NCBI GenBank assembly: GCA_015056085.1
Contig: SVHA01000002.1
Location: forward strand, 178,525-242,524
Source of the DNA: Clostridiales bacterium
Lineage (GTDB): Bacteria > Bacillota > Clostridia > Christensenellales > Aristaeellaceae
Length of the DNA: 64,000 nucleotides
Reading direction: 5' to 3'
The number at the start of each line of letters is the position of its first letter. Position 1 is the stretch's first letter. The notes beneath the pieces were generated by a model. That model was given only the letters and a program-made list of their open reading frames with translations. It did not search any database and had not been told where the DNA came from. This document shows positions 51,033 through 60,584 of the stretch, piece after piece. A program made the translations under genes and the position numbers.

Positions 51033-52736
51033 TCAGTTTTTTTCGTCGGTCACGACCTGCAGTTCATAGAAGGAGAATCCCCAGCCGGTGGCCCGCTGAT
51101 GGCACTCCACCTTCACATATCGGGCGTTTACGGGGGCAAAGGAAGTGATCACCAGACCGGCACTTTCGGGTGTTTCCCGGGCGACTTGGGTGAAGTTCAC
51201 GCCGTCTTCCGACACAAGGATGCTGTAATCCTTTGCGTGGGCGTTCTCCCAGTGGATGTGCACGCCGTTGATTTTGATGACCCGGCCCAGATCCAACTGA
51301 TAGGACACGTTGTTTTCATATTCCGATTCCCAGCGGGTGGAAAGGTTGCCGTCCAGCCCCTTGTCAGAGGTGTTGTCCGGGCGCTCGGAGTTGAGGGAAG
51401 TGGCGGTGGCAATGCATCCCTCCGAGACGATGTACCGCCCGGGGGTGAGGGGCATATCAAAGGCACAGGAGCCGTAAATGGTCACATTTACGTCGAGGAT
51501 CTGATAGTTGTCGCACACGATGCGCACATCGTAGTCGCCTTCATCCCGGTGGCACATCAGGTGGAAGGTGGCCTCGCCCTGCTGATTGGCTCTGGCAGCG
51601 TGGCTTTTACCCAGAGACACCAGCGCACCGGGGGCAGTGCGGAAGGTGACGGTCATCAGTTCAGCACCGAAGATCTCATTGGCATAGCGCAGGGCGATGT
51701 AGCGGTAGCCCGACTCATTGCCGTGGAGTTTGTCGGGGAAGCTTTCTCCCCGGGGCTGGGTGAGGCGATTCATGTCCACCAGCGGCAGGCCGTACTGGGC
51801 CGCCATGGTGCGCACTGCCGTGGAAATCCAGCCGTTGACCCGCTCGTCATGCATACCGTTGGAGGCGTATGTGGGCGTCGCCAGCACCATCTGGGCGCCC
51901 CTGGTCAGATAGGGGTCGATGAGGTAGGTAGTGTAATCCTCCACGAAATAGTCCTCGGAGTTGTGCAGGTATCCGGAAAAACCGTCGTTGGTGCCCATCT
52001 GCACGATAACCACGTCGGCGGGGTAGGTGAGGGACTCGATGTACAGCGGATCGTCATAGAGGAAGTAGGCCATGCCGTCGCCGTCCTCGTCCATCACCCG
52101 CTGCCAGTGGCCCATGTTCATGTCGATTTTCTCCAGCCGGTGATGCACGGTGCAGCCGCCCTTGCCGAAGTTCTTCACCTCATAGGTGCGGCCGTCCCAC
52201 CAGGAGAGGGAATTGAGGTAATCCTGCAGATACCGGGGCCAGTTGGTGTTTCCGCTGCCTTCGGTGATGGAATCCCCCAGGCATGCCACCCGGATGATTC
52301 CGTCGCCGTCCATGTCCCGGGCGATGGCGGTGCCGGGGGCGATGGGCTCCACGGGGGGCACTTCATAGGTGGTGGGGTCGGGGGTGAAATCAGTGATGGT
52401 GGCAACATCCTGCCAGTTCAGGTCCGTTTCCGTGGCGATACGGGCCAGGGGCAGGCGGAAACAGTCACCGCCGGAGATGGTCACTTCTTTCTCACGGGCA
52501 TGGAAGCCCTCCCGCTGGATGGACAGGGTGTAATCCCCCTGGGCATTGCTGGGCAGAAGCAGCACCGCTTCGCCCCGCAGGTCGGTGCCGGTAGCATAGT
52601 TATCCCCCAGAGACACTTCAGCGCCGGGGGTGGTGAGAATCCGCACCGTGAGGGCGCCAATGTCCTCGCCAAAGGCCACACAGGGCGGAAGCATCAGCGC
52701 AAGGAGCATCAATGTCAGTCGCAGCATTTTCATCAT
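51033..52736 (-). CDS. Secreted SGNH esterase with F5/8 type C domain
   Basis: A 567-residue exported protein. The signal peptide ends CVAFG. An N-terminal beta domain (about 26-110) is followed by the SGNH/GDSL hydrolase domain (about 145-350): GDSIT (block I), MGTNDGF (block III) and DKLHGNESG (block V, Asp-His pair). A second beta module (about 355-430) precedes a discoidin/CBM32-type domain (about 435-562). It probably deacylates a glycan. ATG 52736 follows GGAGG; ATG 52733 is an alternative. It runs in the same unit as the cyclase gene. Confidence 0.9.
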   Translation of the reverse strand: MMKMLRLTLMLLALMLPPCVAFGEDIGALTVRILTTPGAEVSLGDNYATGTDLRGEAVLLLPSNAQGDYTLSIQREGFHAREKEVTISGGDCFRLPLARIATETDLNWQDVATITDFTPDPTTYEVPPVEPIAPGTAIARDMDGDGIIRVACLGDSITEGSGNTNWPRYLQDYLNSLSWWDGRTYEVKNFGKGGCTVHHRLEKIDMNMGHWQRVMDEDGDGMAYFLYDDPLYIESLTYPADVVIVQMGTNDGFSGYLHNSEDYFVEDYTTYLIDPYLTRGAQMVLATPTYASNGMHDERVNGWISTAVRTMAAQYGLPLVDMNRLTQPRGESFPDKLHGNESGYRYIALRYANEIFGAELMTVTFRTAPGALVSLGKSHAARANQQGEATFHLMCHRDEGDYDVRIVCDNYQILDVNVTIYGSCAFDMPLTPGRYIVSEGCIATATSLNSERPDNTSDKGLDGNLSTRWESEYENNVSYQLDLGRVIKINGVHIHWENAHAKDYSILVSEDGVNFTQVARETPESAGLVITSFAPVNARYVKVECHQRATGWGFSFYELQVVTDEKN

Positions 52737-52797
52737 GGGTTCCTCCGATGGATTTGTGTTGATGCCATTTTACCATAGTTCTCAGGTAAACACAATC

Positions 52798-52829
52798 AAA
52801 AAAGCCCTGCGCCATGAAAGCGCAGGGAC
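52798..52829 (-). terminator. Terminator after the HAD phosphatase gene
   Basis: On the minus strand CCCTGCGC pairs with GCGCAGGG across a 7-base loop, followed by six Ts. Confidence 0.85.
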
Positions 52830-52834
52830 TAAAA

Positions 52835-53668
52835 TTACAGGGGATGCACGGCTTCCTTGCCGTGGAGGGATTCGTTCACGCTCACGTTTTTCAGCATCAG
52901 GTGAACAATCTCGTCCAGCTGGCTGCCGGGGGTGTAATCGCCGGGGCAGATGAAATGCACACGGCCTTCCTTCAGCAGCGTGTCTGCCGTTTCCTTGTGG
53001 TCGGGGGGATACACGGCGATGGACTGACCGCCGTTTTCCTTCAGCACCGTCATGCAGGGGATGTCCGTCATGCCGTCGCCGATGTACACCATGTTGCGGA
53101 AGGGGATACGCAGCGTATCCCTGCGGCGGTTGACGCCCACGTCGTCGGTGCTGTCCAGCACGCCCTTGGAGATGCGGAACAGGTACTGGGTCTTGGAGGT
53201 GTAGTTGATGGCCATTTTGGGCCAGCAGGCGACGCCGTTATCGTCAAAGAGGAATTCGCAGGCGTAGATGGCCTCGAATTCTTTGGCGATGGGCGTGCCC
53301 ATGATCATTTCCCTCGTGCCGCTGGACACGATGTAATGCTCCACCTTCAGCCCCAGGGCGTCCCCGTAGGCATTGATGCGGCTGAACCATTCCTTCACGC
53401 CGTCAAAAAATTCCACACCCTGACCCAGCTCTTCCAGATAGGCTCTGGTGAGGGGGATTCCGTGCTCCTGGCACTTCCTCACCATCAAAAGCATATAGGC
53501 CAGAATCTTGTCCATGCCGTTGCCTTCAGCGAGGATGCCGGTTTCCTTCCAGAATTCCTCGGTGGTCATGCCCAGGGCGGGAATGAACCCAAAGGACTGC
53601 ATATCAAAGGGGGACAGGGTCTTGTCAAAGTCGTAGAGGATGGCTGCAATGGGTCGGGTATCGTTCAT
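52835..53668 (-). CDS. HAD-superfamily phosphatase
   Basis: A 277-residue haloacid dehalogenase-type hydrolase. Motif I DFDKT (nucleophile Asp), motif II SSGTRE, motif III lysine in the RRRDTLRIPF region and motif IV YIGDGMTDIP are present. A helical cap of about 90 residues suggests a C1-capped enzyme. Lies 17 bases after deoC in the same direction, so a nucleotide or sugar-phosphate substrate is plausible but inferred. ATG 53668 follows AAAGGTGAG. Confidence 0.88.
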   Translation of the reverse strand: MNDTRPIAAILYDFDKTLSPFDMQSFGFIPALGMTTEEFWKETGILAEGNGMDKILAYMLLMVRKCQEHGIPLTRAYLEELGQGVEFFDGVKEWFSRINAYGDALGLKVEHYIVSSGTREMIMGTPIAKEFEAIYACEFLFDDNGVACWPKMAINYTSKTQYLFRISKGVLDSTDDVGVNRRRDTLRIPFRNMVYIGDGMTDIPCMTVLKENGGQSIAVYPPDHKETADTLLKEGRVHFICPGDYTPGSQLDEIVHLMLKNVSVNESLHGKEAVHPL

Positions 53669-53685
53669 GCTCTCACCTTTATCGG

Positions 53686-54372
53686 TTAATAGGAGCCGTC
53701 GTTTTTGGCTTCCTGGCCCTTTTCCAGCGCCTTGGCGATCTTGACGATGCGGCTGGTGCCCAGGCGGTCAGCGCCCAGGGCGATGAACTTCTCGGCGTCT
53801 TCCAGGCTGGAAATGCCGCCGGCAGCCTTGATCTTCACATGGGACGCCACATGGGCGGCGAACAGGGCAACGTCATCAAAGGTGGCGCCGGCAGTGGAGA
53901 AGCCGGTGGAAGTCTTGATGTAGTCAGCGCCGGAATCGGACACGCACTTGCACAGGGCGATCTTTTCTTCGCCCGTCAACAGGCAGGTCTCGATGATCAC
54001 CTTGAGCAGCTTGCCCTTGCAGGCCTGCTTGATGGCGGCGATTTCCCGGGTGATGTCCTCCCACTTGCCTTCCTTGGCCCAGCCGATGTTGATGACCATG
54101 TCGATTTCATCAGCGCCGTTGTCCACGGCGTCGGAGGCCATGAAGCACTTGGCAGCGGTGGTGGCGTAGCCGTTGGGGAAACCGATGACCGTGCAGATAG
54201 CCAGCTTTTCGCCCACATATTCCTTGGCCTGCTTCACAAAGGAAGCGGGGATGCACACAGAGGCGGTAGAGTACTTCATGCCGTCATCGCAGATGCCCTG
54301 AATGTCTGCCCAGGTGGCCGTCTGGCCCAGCAGGGTATGATCGCAGCGGGAAAGAATCTCTTTGAGTTCCAT
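53686..54372 (-). CDS. deoC: Deoxyribose-phosphate aldolase
   Basis: Cleaves 2-deoxyribose 5-phosphate to acetaldehyde and glyceraldehyde 3-phosphate in nucleoside catabolism. The 228-residue class I aldolase has the Schiff-base lysine K153 in [13 protein letters not shown] and the relay residues in [12 protein letters not shown] 54372 is 7 bases after AAAGGAG. First gene of a two-gene unit with a HAD phosphatase. Confidence 0.95.
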   Translation of the reverse strand: MELKEILSRCDHTLLGQTATWADIQGICDDGMKYSTASVCIPASFVKQAKEYVGEKLAICTVIGFPNGYATTAAKCFMASDAVDNGADEIDMVINIGWAKEGKWEDITREIAAIKQACKGKLLKVIIETCLLTGEEKIALCKCVSDSGADYIKTSTGFSTAGATFDDVALFAAHVASHVKIKAAGGISSLEDAEKFIALGADRLGTSRIVKIAKALEKGQEAKNDGSY

Positions 54373-54412
54373 GATGTCATTCTCCTTTCACGCGGAATGT
54401 GCGTGTGATAAC

Positions 54413-54442
54413 AGTGTACGCTTTCTTTCGCTCCCTTGTCAA
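54413..54442 (-). promoter_or_regulatory. Promoter of deoC
   Basis: Minus strand TTGACA (54437-54442), 18-base spacer, TACACT (54413-54418). Confidence 0.78.
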
Positions 54443-54484
54443 GCGCCTGACGGAATTTGTTGCCCAGGCAGGAAAAAAGGGGAC

Positions 54485-54518
54485 GAAAAACCCCTTTCCG
54501 ATATGGACCGGAAAGGGG
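54485..54518 (-). terminator. Terminator of rpsU
   Basis: On the minus strand CCCCTTTCCG pairs with CGGAAAGGGG and TTTTTCG follows. About 50 bases after the rpsU stop. Confidence 0.85.
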
Positions 54519-54567
54519 CATCTCGATCGTCTTGATCGATGATTCCCGCAGGAATCACATCAGGACA

Positions 54568-54741
54568 TCAATACTTGCGCTTGCGGGCAGCCTCAGCCTT
54601 CTTCTTGCGCTTCACGCTGGGCTTTTCGTAATGCTCACGCTTACGAACTTCCTGAATAACGCCTGCACGGGCGCACTGGCGCTTGAAGCGCTTCAGGGCG
54701 CTCTCCAGGGATTCGTTCTCACGGACGCGTACCTCGGACAC
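54568..54741 (-). CDS. rpsU: 30S ribosomal protein S21
   Basis: A 57-residue basic protein beginning (from a GTG start at 54741) [20 protein letters not shown], with a lysine/arginine-rich tail. GGAGG lies 8 bases upstream of the GTG. The frame extends upstream to 54810 but lacks an SD. Monocistronic. Confidence 0.96.
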   Translation of the reverse strand: MSEVRVRENESLESALKRFKRQCARAGVIQEVRKREHYEKPSVKRKKKAEAARKRKY

Positions 54742-54812
54742 TTGATCTCCCTCCTTTCGCTCATCTCGCCTTGCATCTACCGTTAGACAGACGGATGGCG
54801 AACCGTACAAAC

Positions 54813-54841
54813 ATTATATCGCTTTTCCCCTGAAGTGTCAA
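54813..54841 (-). promoter_or_regulatory. Sigma-A promoter of rpsU
   Basis: Minus strand TTGACA (54836-54841), 17-base spacer, TATAAT (54813-54818). A consensus promoter. Confidence 0.92.
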
Positions 54842-54897
54842 TGAGGAATTGCAACTTTTTTTCAATTTTTCTCATGCTCCGGGGAGACAAGAGGGCC

Positions 54898-55239
54898 TCA
54901 CGCCATGGTTTCGCCCATCTTCCTGCCGCCCAGAACGTGGAAGTGCAGGTGCTTGACGGACTGGCAGGCGTCGTCGCCGCAGTTGGACACCACCCGGTAT
55001 CCGTTTTCCAGGCCTTCCAGCTTCGCCACGGTGCGGCAGGCCCGCAGGCAGGCGGCCAGCGCCTGATCGGACAGTTCATCGCAAGCGTCCACGGAGGCCA
55101 CATGGGTCTTGGGAATCACCAGCACATGGGTGGGCGCCTGGGGCGCAATATCCCGGAAGGCGTACACGAGGTCATCCTCATACACCTTGGCAGAGGGAAT
55201 GTCTCCTGAAATGATTTTGCAGAACAGGCAATCAGACAT
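54898..55239 (-). CDS. HIT-family hydrolase
   Basis: A 113-residue histidine-triad protein, active on nucleoside phosphoramidates in the HINT group. The HLHFHV triad and the N-terminal CLFCKIISGDIPSAKVYEDD are typical. ATG 55239 is chosen for its spacing of 8 bases from GGA. It overlaps the end of mtaB by 8 bases, so it is the last gene of prmA-rsmE-mtaB-HIT. Confidence 0.94.
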   Translation of the reverse strand: MSDCLFCKIISGDIPSAKVYEDDLVYAFRDIAPQAPTHVLVIPKTHVASVDACDELSDQALAACLRACRTVAKLEGLENGYRVVSNCGDDACQSVKHLHFHVLGGRKMGETMA

Positions 55240-56560
55240 GGTCATCTTCCTTTCCATTTTGGTCGATTATCATTTCGCCCGTCATGCCGTCTTCCGTCAG
55301 GGCGGTGAGGCGCACAGGCACCATGGCCCCGGAGAAGCAGGCAGGGCAGGCGGGCAGGGTGACGGGGATGTATTCGGGGGTGTAACCCATCCACAGGCCG
55401 TTTTTCTCTTCCTCCAGCAGCACGGTGGTTTCCTTGTGAAGCCAACTCTCCCGGTAGGCGCGGGCGGTTTCCTCGCCGATGGCGATCAGTTCCCGGGCGC
55501 GGCGCTCTTTTTCAGCGTTGTTCAGTTGACCGGGCATCACAGCCGCCGGCGTGCCTTCTCTGGGGGAATAGGGGAAGACGTGAATCTTGGCGTATCCGAT
55601 CAGGCGGATGAAATCAGCGGTTTGATGGAATTCCTCCTCCGTTTCGCCGGGGAAGCCGGTGAGCACGTCGGTGGTGAAGGCCGCCATGGGGAAGGCTGCC
55701 TTCAAATTCCGGGCAGCGGTCAAGTACATGGCGGTGTTGTAGCGCCTTGCCATGCGGGCCAGCACCGTGTCCGAGCCGGACTGCAGCGCCAGATGGAACT
55801 GGGGGCAAACTTTGTCGCAGGCGGCAAGCCCTGCGGAAAACTCCGACGTGGCGATGGTGGGCTCCAGACTGCCCAGGCGGATGCGCTTTACGCCGGGGGT
55901 GTCCTGCACCGCCCGGATGGCGTCCAGCAGCGTGGTGCCGTCGTGAAGATCCTTGCCATAACTGGACAGGTGGATGCCGGTGAGCACCAGTTCCGTGAAG
56001 CCTGCGTCCGCCAGACGGCGGGCTTCCTGCCGGATTTCCTCCATGGGCCGGGAGCGGATGGGTCCCCGGACGCTGGGAATGATGCAGTAGGTGCAGCGGT
56101 TGTTGCAGCCCTCCTGGATTTTCAGGATGGCACGGGTGTGATCTTCCTGATCGGCGATGGTCAGGTTTTCAAAGGGGGTGCTGGCGGTCAGGCCGTTCAC
56201 GGCGCAAATTTGAATCTGCTCCCGCACGGCCTTTTCCAGCAGCGTCACCACTTCCTGGCGGCGCTGGGTGCCGATGATCAGCCTTGCGCCTGTTTCCAGC
56301 AGCTTCTCCCCCATGCGCTGGGCCAGACAGCCCGCCAGAATGATCTCGCTGTCGGGATGCAGGCGGCGCAGGCGGCGGGTGAGCTGCAGGGACTTTTTGT
56401 CCCCGGTGCCCGTCACCGTGCAGGTGTTGACCACATAGACGTCCGCCTTGCCGGAAAAAGGCACCACGGCATATCCCGCCTGACGGAACTTTTCCAGCAT
56501 CGCCTGGGTGTCATACTGGTTGACCTTGCAGCCCAGGGTATGAAAGGCAACGGTGTTCAA
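55232..56560 (-). CDS. mtaB: tRNA t6A37 methylthiotransferase MtaB
   Basis: A 442-residue radical SAM enzyme making ms2t6A37. The N-terminal MTTase domain (cysteines in LGCKVNQYD, VVNTCTVT and LAGCLAQ) precedes the radical SAM cluster CNNRCTYCIIPSVRGP and a C-terminal TRAM-like domain. Start TTG 56560 is about 10 bases after GGAG; the upstream frame overlaps rsmE. VNTCTVTGTGDKKS and the cluster suit MtaB better than MiaB. Confidence 0.94.
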   Translation of the reverse strand: MNTVAFHTLGCKVNQYDTQAMLEKFRQAGYAVVPFSGKADVYVVNTCTVTGTGDKKSLQLTRRLRRLHPDSEIILAGCLAQRMGEKLLETGARLIIGTQRRQEVVTLLEKAVREQIQICAVNGLTASTPFENLTIADQEDHTRAILKIQEGCNNRCTYCIIPSVRGPIRSRPMEEIRQEARRLADAGFTELVLTGIHLSSYGKDLHDGTTLLDAIRAVQDTPGVKRIRLGSLEPTIATSEFSAGLAACDKVCPQFHLALQSGSDTVLARMARRYNTAMYLTAARNLKAAFPMAAFTTDVLTGFPGETEEEFHQTADFIRLIGYAKIHVFPYSPREGTPAAVMPGQLNNAEKERRARELIAIGEETARAYRESWLHKETTVLLEEEKNGLWMGYTPEYIPVTLPACPACFSGAMVPVRLTALTEDGMTGEMIIDQNGKEDDHV

Positions 56561-56595
56561 AGAGAAATCACTCCAAAAAACAAATGATTGAGTCG

Positions 56596-57330
56596 TCACG
56601 CCATGTCGCCAAAGAGGCACATCAGGGCGCTGATGGCACAAAGGCCGGCGGTTTCCGTGCGGAGGATGCGGGGGCCCAGCGTCACGGGCAGGCAGCCGGC
56701 TTCCGCCATTTTGCTGATTTCCTCCGGGGACATTCCGCCCTCGGGGCCAATCACCACAGCCACGTCCGTCACATCGGGATGCTCCTGATGGAAGGCCGTG
56801 AGGGAATACCCCCTGGCGTCCTCCCAGGGAACAAGGGCCGCCTGATGATTTTCAAGGCGGCTGAGGAACTGCCGGAAGGTCAGGGGCGTTTCTACTTTAG
56901 GCATCATGCACCGGCAGGACTGCTTGCAGGCTTCACGGGCGATCTTCTGCCAGCGCTCCTGCTTTTTGCGGGCGTCCTTGTCATCCAGATGCACCACGCA
57001 GCGGCTCATGCTCACGGGCACGATGGTATCAGCGCCCAGTTCCACCGCCTTTTGCACAATCAGTTCCATCTTGTCCGCCTTGGGCAGCCCCTGATAGAGG
57101 GTGATACGCAGTTTCGCCTCGGTGGAGGGCAGTTCTGTTTGCAGGGACAGGCGCACGTCCTGATCGTCAATCAGGCTGATTTCAGCGCTGTATCGCTTGC
57201 CGCCTAAGTAGATTTCCGCTTGATCGCCCACTTCCATGCGCAGCACGCGCAGGGCATGGCGGGCGTCTTCCGGGGTGAGGAAGGCAGCGCCTTCCCCCCG
57301 GCGGGTTTCATCAGCATAAAATCGGTGCAT
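56596..57330 (-). CDS. rsmE: 16S rRNA m3U1498 methyltransferase
   Basis: A 244-residue SPOUT enzyme. An N-terminal PUA-like region begins MHRFYADETR. The knot region holds VVIGPEGGMSPEEI and LGPRILRTETAGLCAI, the SAM-binding trefoil motifs. ATG 57330 overlaps the prmA stop by one base. Confidence 0.95.
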   Translation of the reverse strand: MHRFYADETRRGEGAAFLTPEDARHALRVLRMEVGDQAEIYLGGKRYSAEISLIDDQDVRLSLQTELPSTEAKLRITLYQGLPKADKMELIVQKAVELGADTIVPVSMSRCVVHLDDKDARKKQERWQKIAREACKQSCRCMMPKVETPLTFRQFLSRLENHQAALVPWEDARGYSLTAFHQEHPDVTDVAVVIGPEGGMSPEEISKMAEAGCLPVTLGPRILRTETAGLCAISALMCLFGDMA

Positions 57331-58277
57331 CAGTCGTGCCTCCGGGACAGCATGGCCACCCATTCACCCTTGCGGCTGATTTTCAGGATGGTGTAATCAG
57401 CCTTGGTGAGGGCGTCCACCACGTCCTGCTCCCGCTCCTTGATGATGCCGGAGCAGATGAACAGACCGCCGGGCACGATGTGATCGTTGAGGGGAGCGGC
57501 GAACATACAGATGACGTCGGCGATGATGTTGGCCACGCACAGGTCGCACACGCCATCGGTGCTTTCCAGCAGGTTGCCTTCCACCGCCTTCACCTGATGG
57601 GCAAGGCCATTATGCTCGATGTTCTCCTTGGCAACCTTCACCGCCATGGGGTCGATGTCGATGGCCAGAACATCCCTGGCGCCCAGCAGCGCCGCGCCGA
57701 TGGCCAGGATGCCGCTGCCGGTGCCCACGTCGATGACGCTCTCGCCGCCGTGCAGAGCTTCTTCCAGCAGTTCCATGCACATGCCGGTGGTCTCGTGGGT
57801 GCCGCTGCCAAAGGCCATGCCGGGGTCGATTTCGATGACCTTGTCGCCAGGCTGAGCATCATACAGTTCCCAGGTGGGCTTGACCACCAGATGTTTGCCG
57901 GCACGGAAGGGCTTGTAATACTTCTTCCATACCTCGCTCCAGTCCTCGTCATGCACATCCTTGGTCTGAATGTCCAGCGTGCCCAGATCCACGCCGAAAT
58001 CCTGCACCTTCAGGGAAGCCATCTTCTCCTTCAGGGCATGGAGCCGGTCCATAAAGGTGTGGTCGGGCTCAAACCAGGCGTGAACCACCACGTCTTCAGG
58101 CAGGCTGTCAATCAGGGCGGGGTCGATCATCTCCCAGTAGCCATTGGGCTTGGAAGGGTCGGGAATATCCGCCCGGTCCTCCACCATGGTGCCGGTGGCG
58201 CCCTGGGAAATCAGCACTTCAGACACGATGTCCGCACCGCCGGTGGTGGTATGGACGGTCAGTTCAACCCATTGCAT
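57330..58277 (-). CDS. prmA: Ribosomal protein L11 methyltransferase
   Basis: A 315-residue SAM enzyme that methylates L11 lysines and N-terminus. SAM motif VIDVGTGSGILAIGAALLGA, then DIDPMAVKVAKENIEHN and the ANIIADVIC catalytic-loop motif. Start ATG 58277 follows AAGGA with a 10-base spacer. First gene of prmA-rsmE-mtaB-HIT. Confidence 0.96.
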   Translation of the reverse strand: MQWVELTVHTTTGGADIVSEVLISQGATGTMVEDRADIPDPSKPNGYWEMIDPALIDSLPEDVVVHAWFEPDHTFMDRLHALKEKMASLKVQDFGVDLGTLDIQTKDVHDEDWSEVWKKYYKPFRAGKHLVVKPTWELYDAQPGDKVIEIDPGMAFGSGTHETTGMCMELLEEALHGGESVIDVGTGSGILAIGAALLGARDVLAIDIDPMAVKVAKENIEHNGLAHQVKAVEGNLLESTDGVCDLCVANIIADVICMFAAPLNDHIVPGGLFICSGIIKEREQDVVDALTKADYTILKISRKGEWVAMLSRRHD

Positions 58278-58324
58278 ATTTTCATCATCCTTTTCGTTTC
58301 TCACATCCCCAAAGGGACGCTTCT

Positions 58325-58353
58325 ATTATACGGCAAAACGCCGGGATACGCAA
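58325..58353 (-). promoter_or_regulatory. Sigma-A promoter of prmA
   Basis: Minus strand TTGCGT (58348-58353), 17-base spacer, TATAAT (58325-58330). Confidence 0.8.
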
Positions 58354-58374
58354 GGGCGGCGGCTTTTGCGGGGG

Positions 58375-58405
58375 AAAAGAAAATCCCCCGCCGCAGCAGG
58401 GGAGA
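58375..58405 (-). terminator. Terminator of the Nudix gene
   Basis: On the minus strand CCCCTGC pairs with GCGGGGG (one wobble), followed by ATTTTCTTTT. Confidence 0.75.
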
Positions 58406-58409
58406 AGCG

Positions 58410-58919
58410 TCACTTGTCGCTCTTTGCAAAGTAGTGATTGAGAATGGCGGTATCCCGTGCCTGAATGAACCGCCGCTGGGGCTGCTCATGGCGGGCGGCG
58501 GAAATCAGTTCCCTTGCCTTTTCCGGGGGGAACCACATCACATGGGTGTCGGCCTGGGTTTCTTTGTAGGTGAGGCTTGTTTCTCCGGGGGCGGACAGGG
58601 TTTTCACCAGGAAGTAGTGGTTGATCTGGGTGAAGTTGTGGCAGAAGCGGTTTTCCTCCACGATGGCAAGGGGCTCCACATAATCGCAGGAGCAGCCGGT
58701 TTCTTCCATGATTTCCCGCTTCAGGGCGGCCCGGACGTTTTCGCCGCCTTCCACGCCGCCGCCGGGCAGGCAGTACAGGTCAAACTTGCCCATGTACATC
58801 ACCGCCATCAGACCCTGCTGATTGATCACGATGCCCCTTGCGGCATGGCGGGGCCGTGTGTGGGACAGGCCTTCGGTGCCCAGCACATCCCGGTCGGTGA
58901 TGGTGGCGATGATTTTCAC
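58410..58919 (-). CDS. Nudix hydrolase
   Basis: A 169-residue protein with an intact Nudix box, GGVEGGENVRAALKREIMEETG (about 54-75) containing the REIMEE metal site. It hydrolyses a nucleoside diphosphate derivative; which one is unknown. It is the last gene of coaE-SLT-binding protein-Nudix. 30 bases separate it from the binding-protein gene. Confidence 0.9.
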   Translation of the reverse strand: MKIIATITDRDVLGTEGLSHTRPRHAARGIVINQQGLMAVMYMGKFDLYCLPGGGVEGGENVRAALKREIMEETGCSCDYVEPLAIVEENRFCHNFTQINHYFLVKTLSAPGETSLTYKETQADTHVMWFPPEKARELISAARHEQPQRRFIQARDTAILNHYFAKSDK

Positions 58920-58949
58920 GGCGGCATCTTCCTCTCGGTGACTTTCGTA

Positions 58950-60584
58950 TCATTCGGTGGTGAACAGCTCAATCCCCCTGAGCAGTTCCAGTTCCCGCAC
59001 GTCTCTGGCGGTGGTGTACATCGCACGGGTCAGCACGGTGCCGCCCCGATAGAACAGGCAGATGAAGGGGCAATCCTCGGCAAACTGGCGCTGAATCTCG
59101 TGCAGCGTTTGCTGATAACTGCCGTGATCGGTCTTGGTGCGCAGTTCCTTGCAAAGATCGGTCATGGCGGTGGAGCGGTAGCGGCAGTAGTTGCCGGTGT
59201 TGTTACTCATCAGCAGGAAGCCATAGTCGGGGCACACATCCATGGCGTAGGAAACCAGCGCCAGATCAAAGTTGCCGGCTTTGAGCTTGGCGGCCATGTC
59301 TGCCATGGTCAGGGTGGTGATGGAGGTCTTGATGCCCACGGCTTCCAGGGCGTCGGAAATCAGGTTGGCGGTTTCCACACGCACGTCGTTGTCCGGCTCC
59401 TCATACAGGAAAATCCGCAGGGAGAACACCTTGCTCTGGCCGGGCTTGTCGGGGTCAGGCTTATCCAGATAGCCGTCGTCGTTGGTGTCGGCGTATCCGG
59501 CCTCGCTCAGCAGCCGCTTGGCTTCTTCCACATTGGGGCGGAAGTAATCAGAGAGGTTTTCGTTGTACATCCAGCTGCCGGGAATGGCAGGGGTGTTCGT
59601 GCGCTCCACCATGCCCATGTACACCGTGGCGGCGATGCGATCCACATCAATCAGATAGCGGATGGCCTTGCGGATGTTGATGTCCGACAGGGCGGTGACG
59701 GAGTGGTTCATCAAAAGCACTTCCAGTTGATTGGTGCGGTAGTCCATGGCCAGGTTGGAGGTGCCGGACTTATACTGCGCCGCAGCGATGCTTCTGGTGA
59801 AGATGGCGTCCACACGGGCGTATTCGTAGTTCTCGATGACCTTGTTGGCGGTGTCTGCCATCAGGAACATGATTTCCTTCACCTGGGGCGGATTGCGCCA
59901 CCAGTGGGGGTTGACCTTGAGGGAAATGTAGCTTTGGGGGACGAAATCATCGATGTAATACGGGCCGGTGCCGGGGGGATTGTCCTGATCCACCATGTTG
60001 GCGGGCAGCACCGGGAAGGTCATGGCGTACAGTACGCCCCAGTAGCTGCGCTCGGCCTTGACCACCACCGTCTTTTCATCCGGTGCGCTGATCTTATCCA
60101 CGAAATATTTGAGGTTGAGGTAGTAGCCCTTGTTCTCGCTGGCGTCGTCATTGGCTCTTGCGAGGATATACTCGGCGGTAGCCACCACGTCGCTGGCGGT
60201 GAGGGGCTGGCCGTTGGAGAAATACATATCTTCCTTCAGGTGGAAGGTCCAGGTCTTGCCGTTGCCGGTCATTTCCCAGGATTCCGCCAGAGAGGGCTGG
60301 GGCATATAGTCGTCATCGATGGTGACCAGGCTGTCATATACCAGATCATACACCGACATCATGTCCCTTTCCAGGGGATCCAGCGGGCGAATGAGAGACG
60401 TCTGGGTGGATTGAATGCCCACCACCAGACTGTCCTGCACGTTGGCGGCTTCAGCGCTCAATAATGGGCTGATACAGCTCATCAGCAAAGGAAGTGCCAG
60501 CATCATTGCCAGCAGATGGCTGTACTTGTGCCGTTTGGACAGTGAAGGGGTCGTCGGGGTACAGCATCGCCTGATAAATCGCAT
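58950..60584 (-). CDS. Peptide-type ABC substrate-binding lipoprotein
   Basis: A 544-residue family 5 (OppA/DppA/NikA) solute-binding protein. The lipobox LLMSC places the lipid cysteine near residue 37, after a basic n-region (RRCCTPTTPSLSKRHK). It shows the family motif YDSLVTIDDDYMPQPSLAESWEM and WTFHLKEDMYFSNG. ATG 60584 lies inside the SLT gene, overlapping it by 134 bases in another frame. ATG 60506 would shorten the overlap to 56 bases but has no SD. No permease or ATPase lies nearby. Confidence 0.88.
   Translation of the reverse strand: MRFIRRCCTPTTPSLSKRHKYSHLLAMMLALPLLMSCISPLLSAEAANVQDSLVVGIQSTQTSLIRPLDPLERDMMSVYDLVYDSLVTIDDDYMPQPSLAESWEMTGNGKTWTFHLKEDMYFSNGQPLTASDVVATAEYILARANDDASENKGYYLNLKYFVDKISAPDEKTVVVKAERSYWGVLYAMTFPVLPANMVDQDNPPGTGPYYIDDFVPQSYISLKVNPHWWRNPPQVKEIMFLMADTANKVIENYEYARVDAIFTRSIAAAQYKSGTSNLAMDYRTNQLEVLLMNHSVTALSDINIRKAIRYLIDVDRIAATVYMGMVERTNTPAIPGSWMYNENLSDYFRPNVEEAKRLLSEAGYADTNDDGYLDKPDPDKPGQSKVFSLRIFLYEEPDNDVRVETANLISDALEAVGIKTSITTLTMADMAAKLKAGNFDLALVSYAMDVCPDYGFLLMSNNTGNYCRYRSTAMTDLCKELRTKTDHGSYQQTLHEIQRQFAEDCPFICLFYRGGTVLTRAMYTTARDVRELELLRGIELFTTE

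Noticed and set aside
52741..52800. Promoter of the SGNH esterase gene from TAAAAT
   Set aside because: The -10 is good but no -35 scores above three of six bases at 16-18-base spacing.
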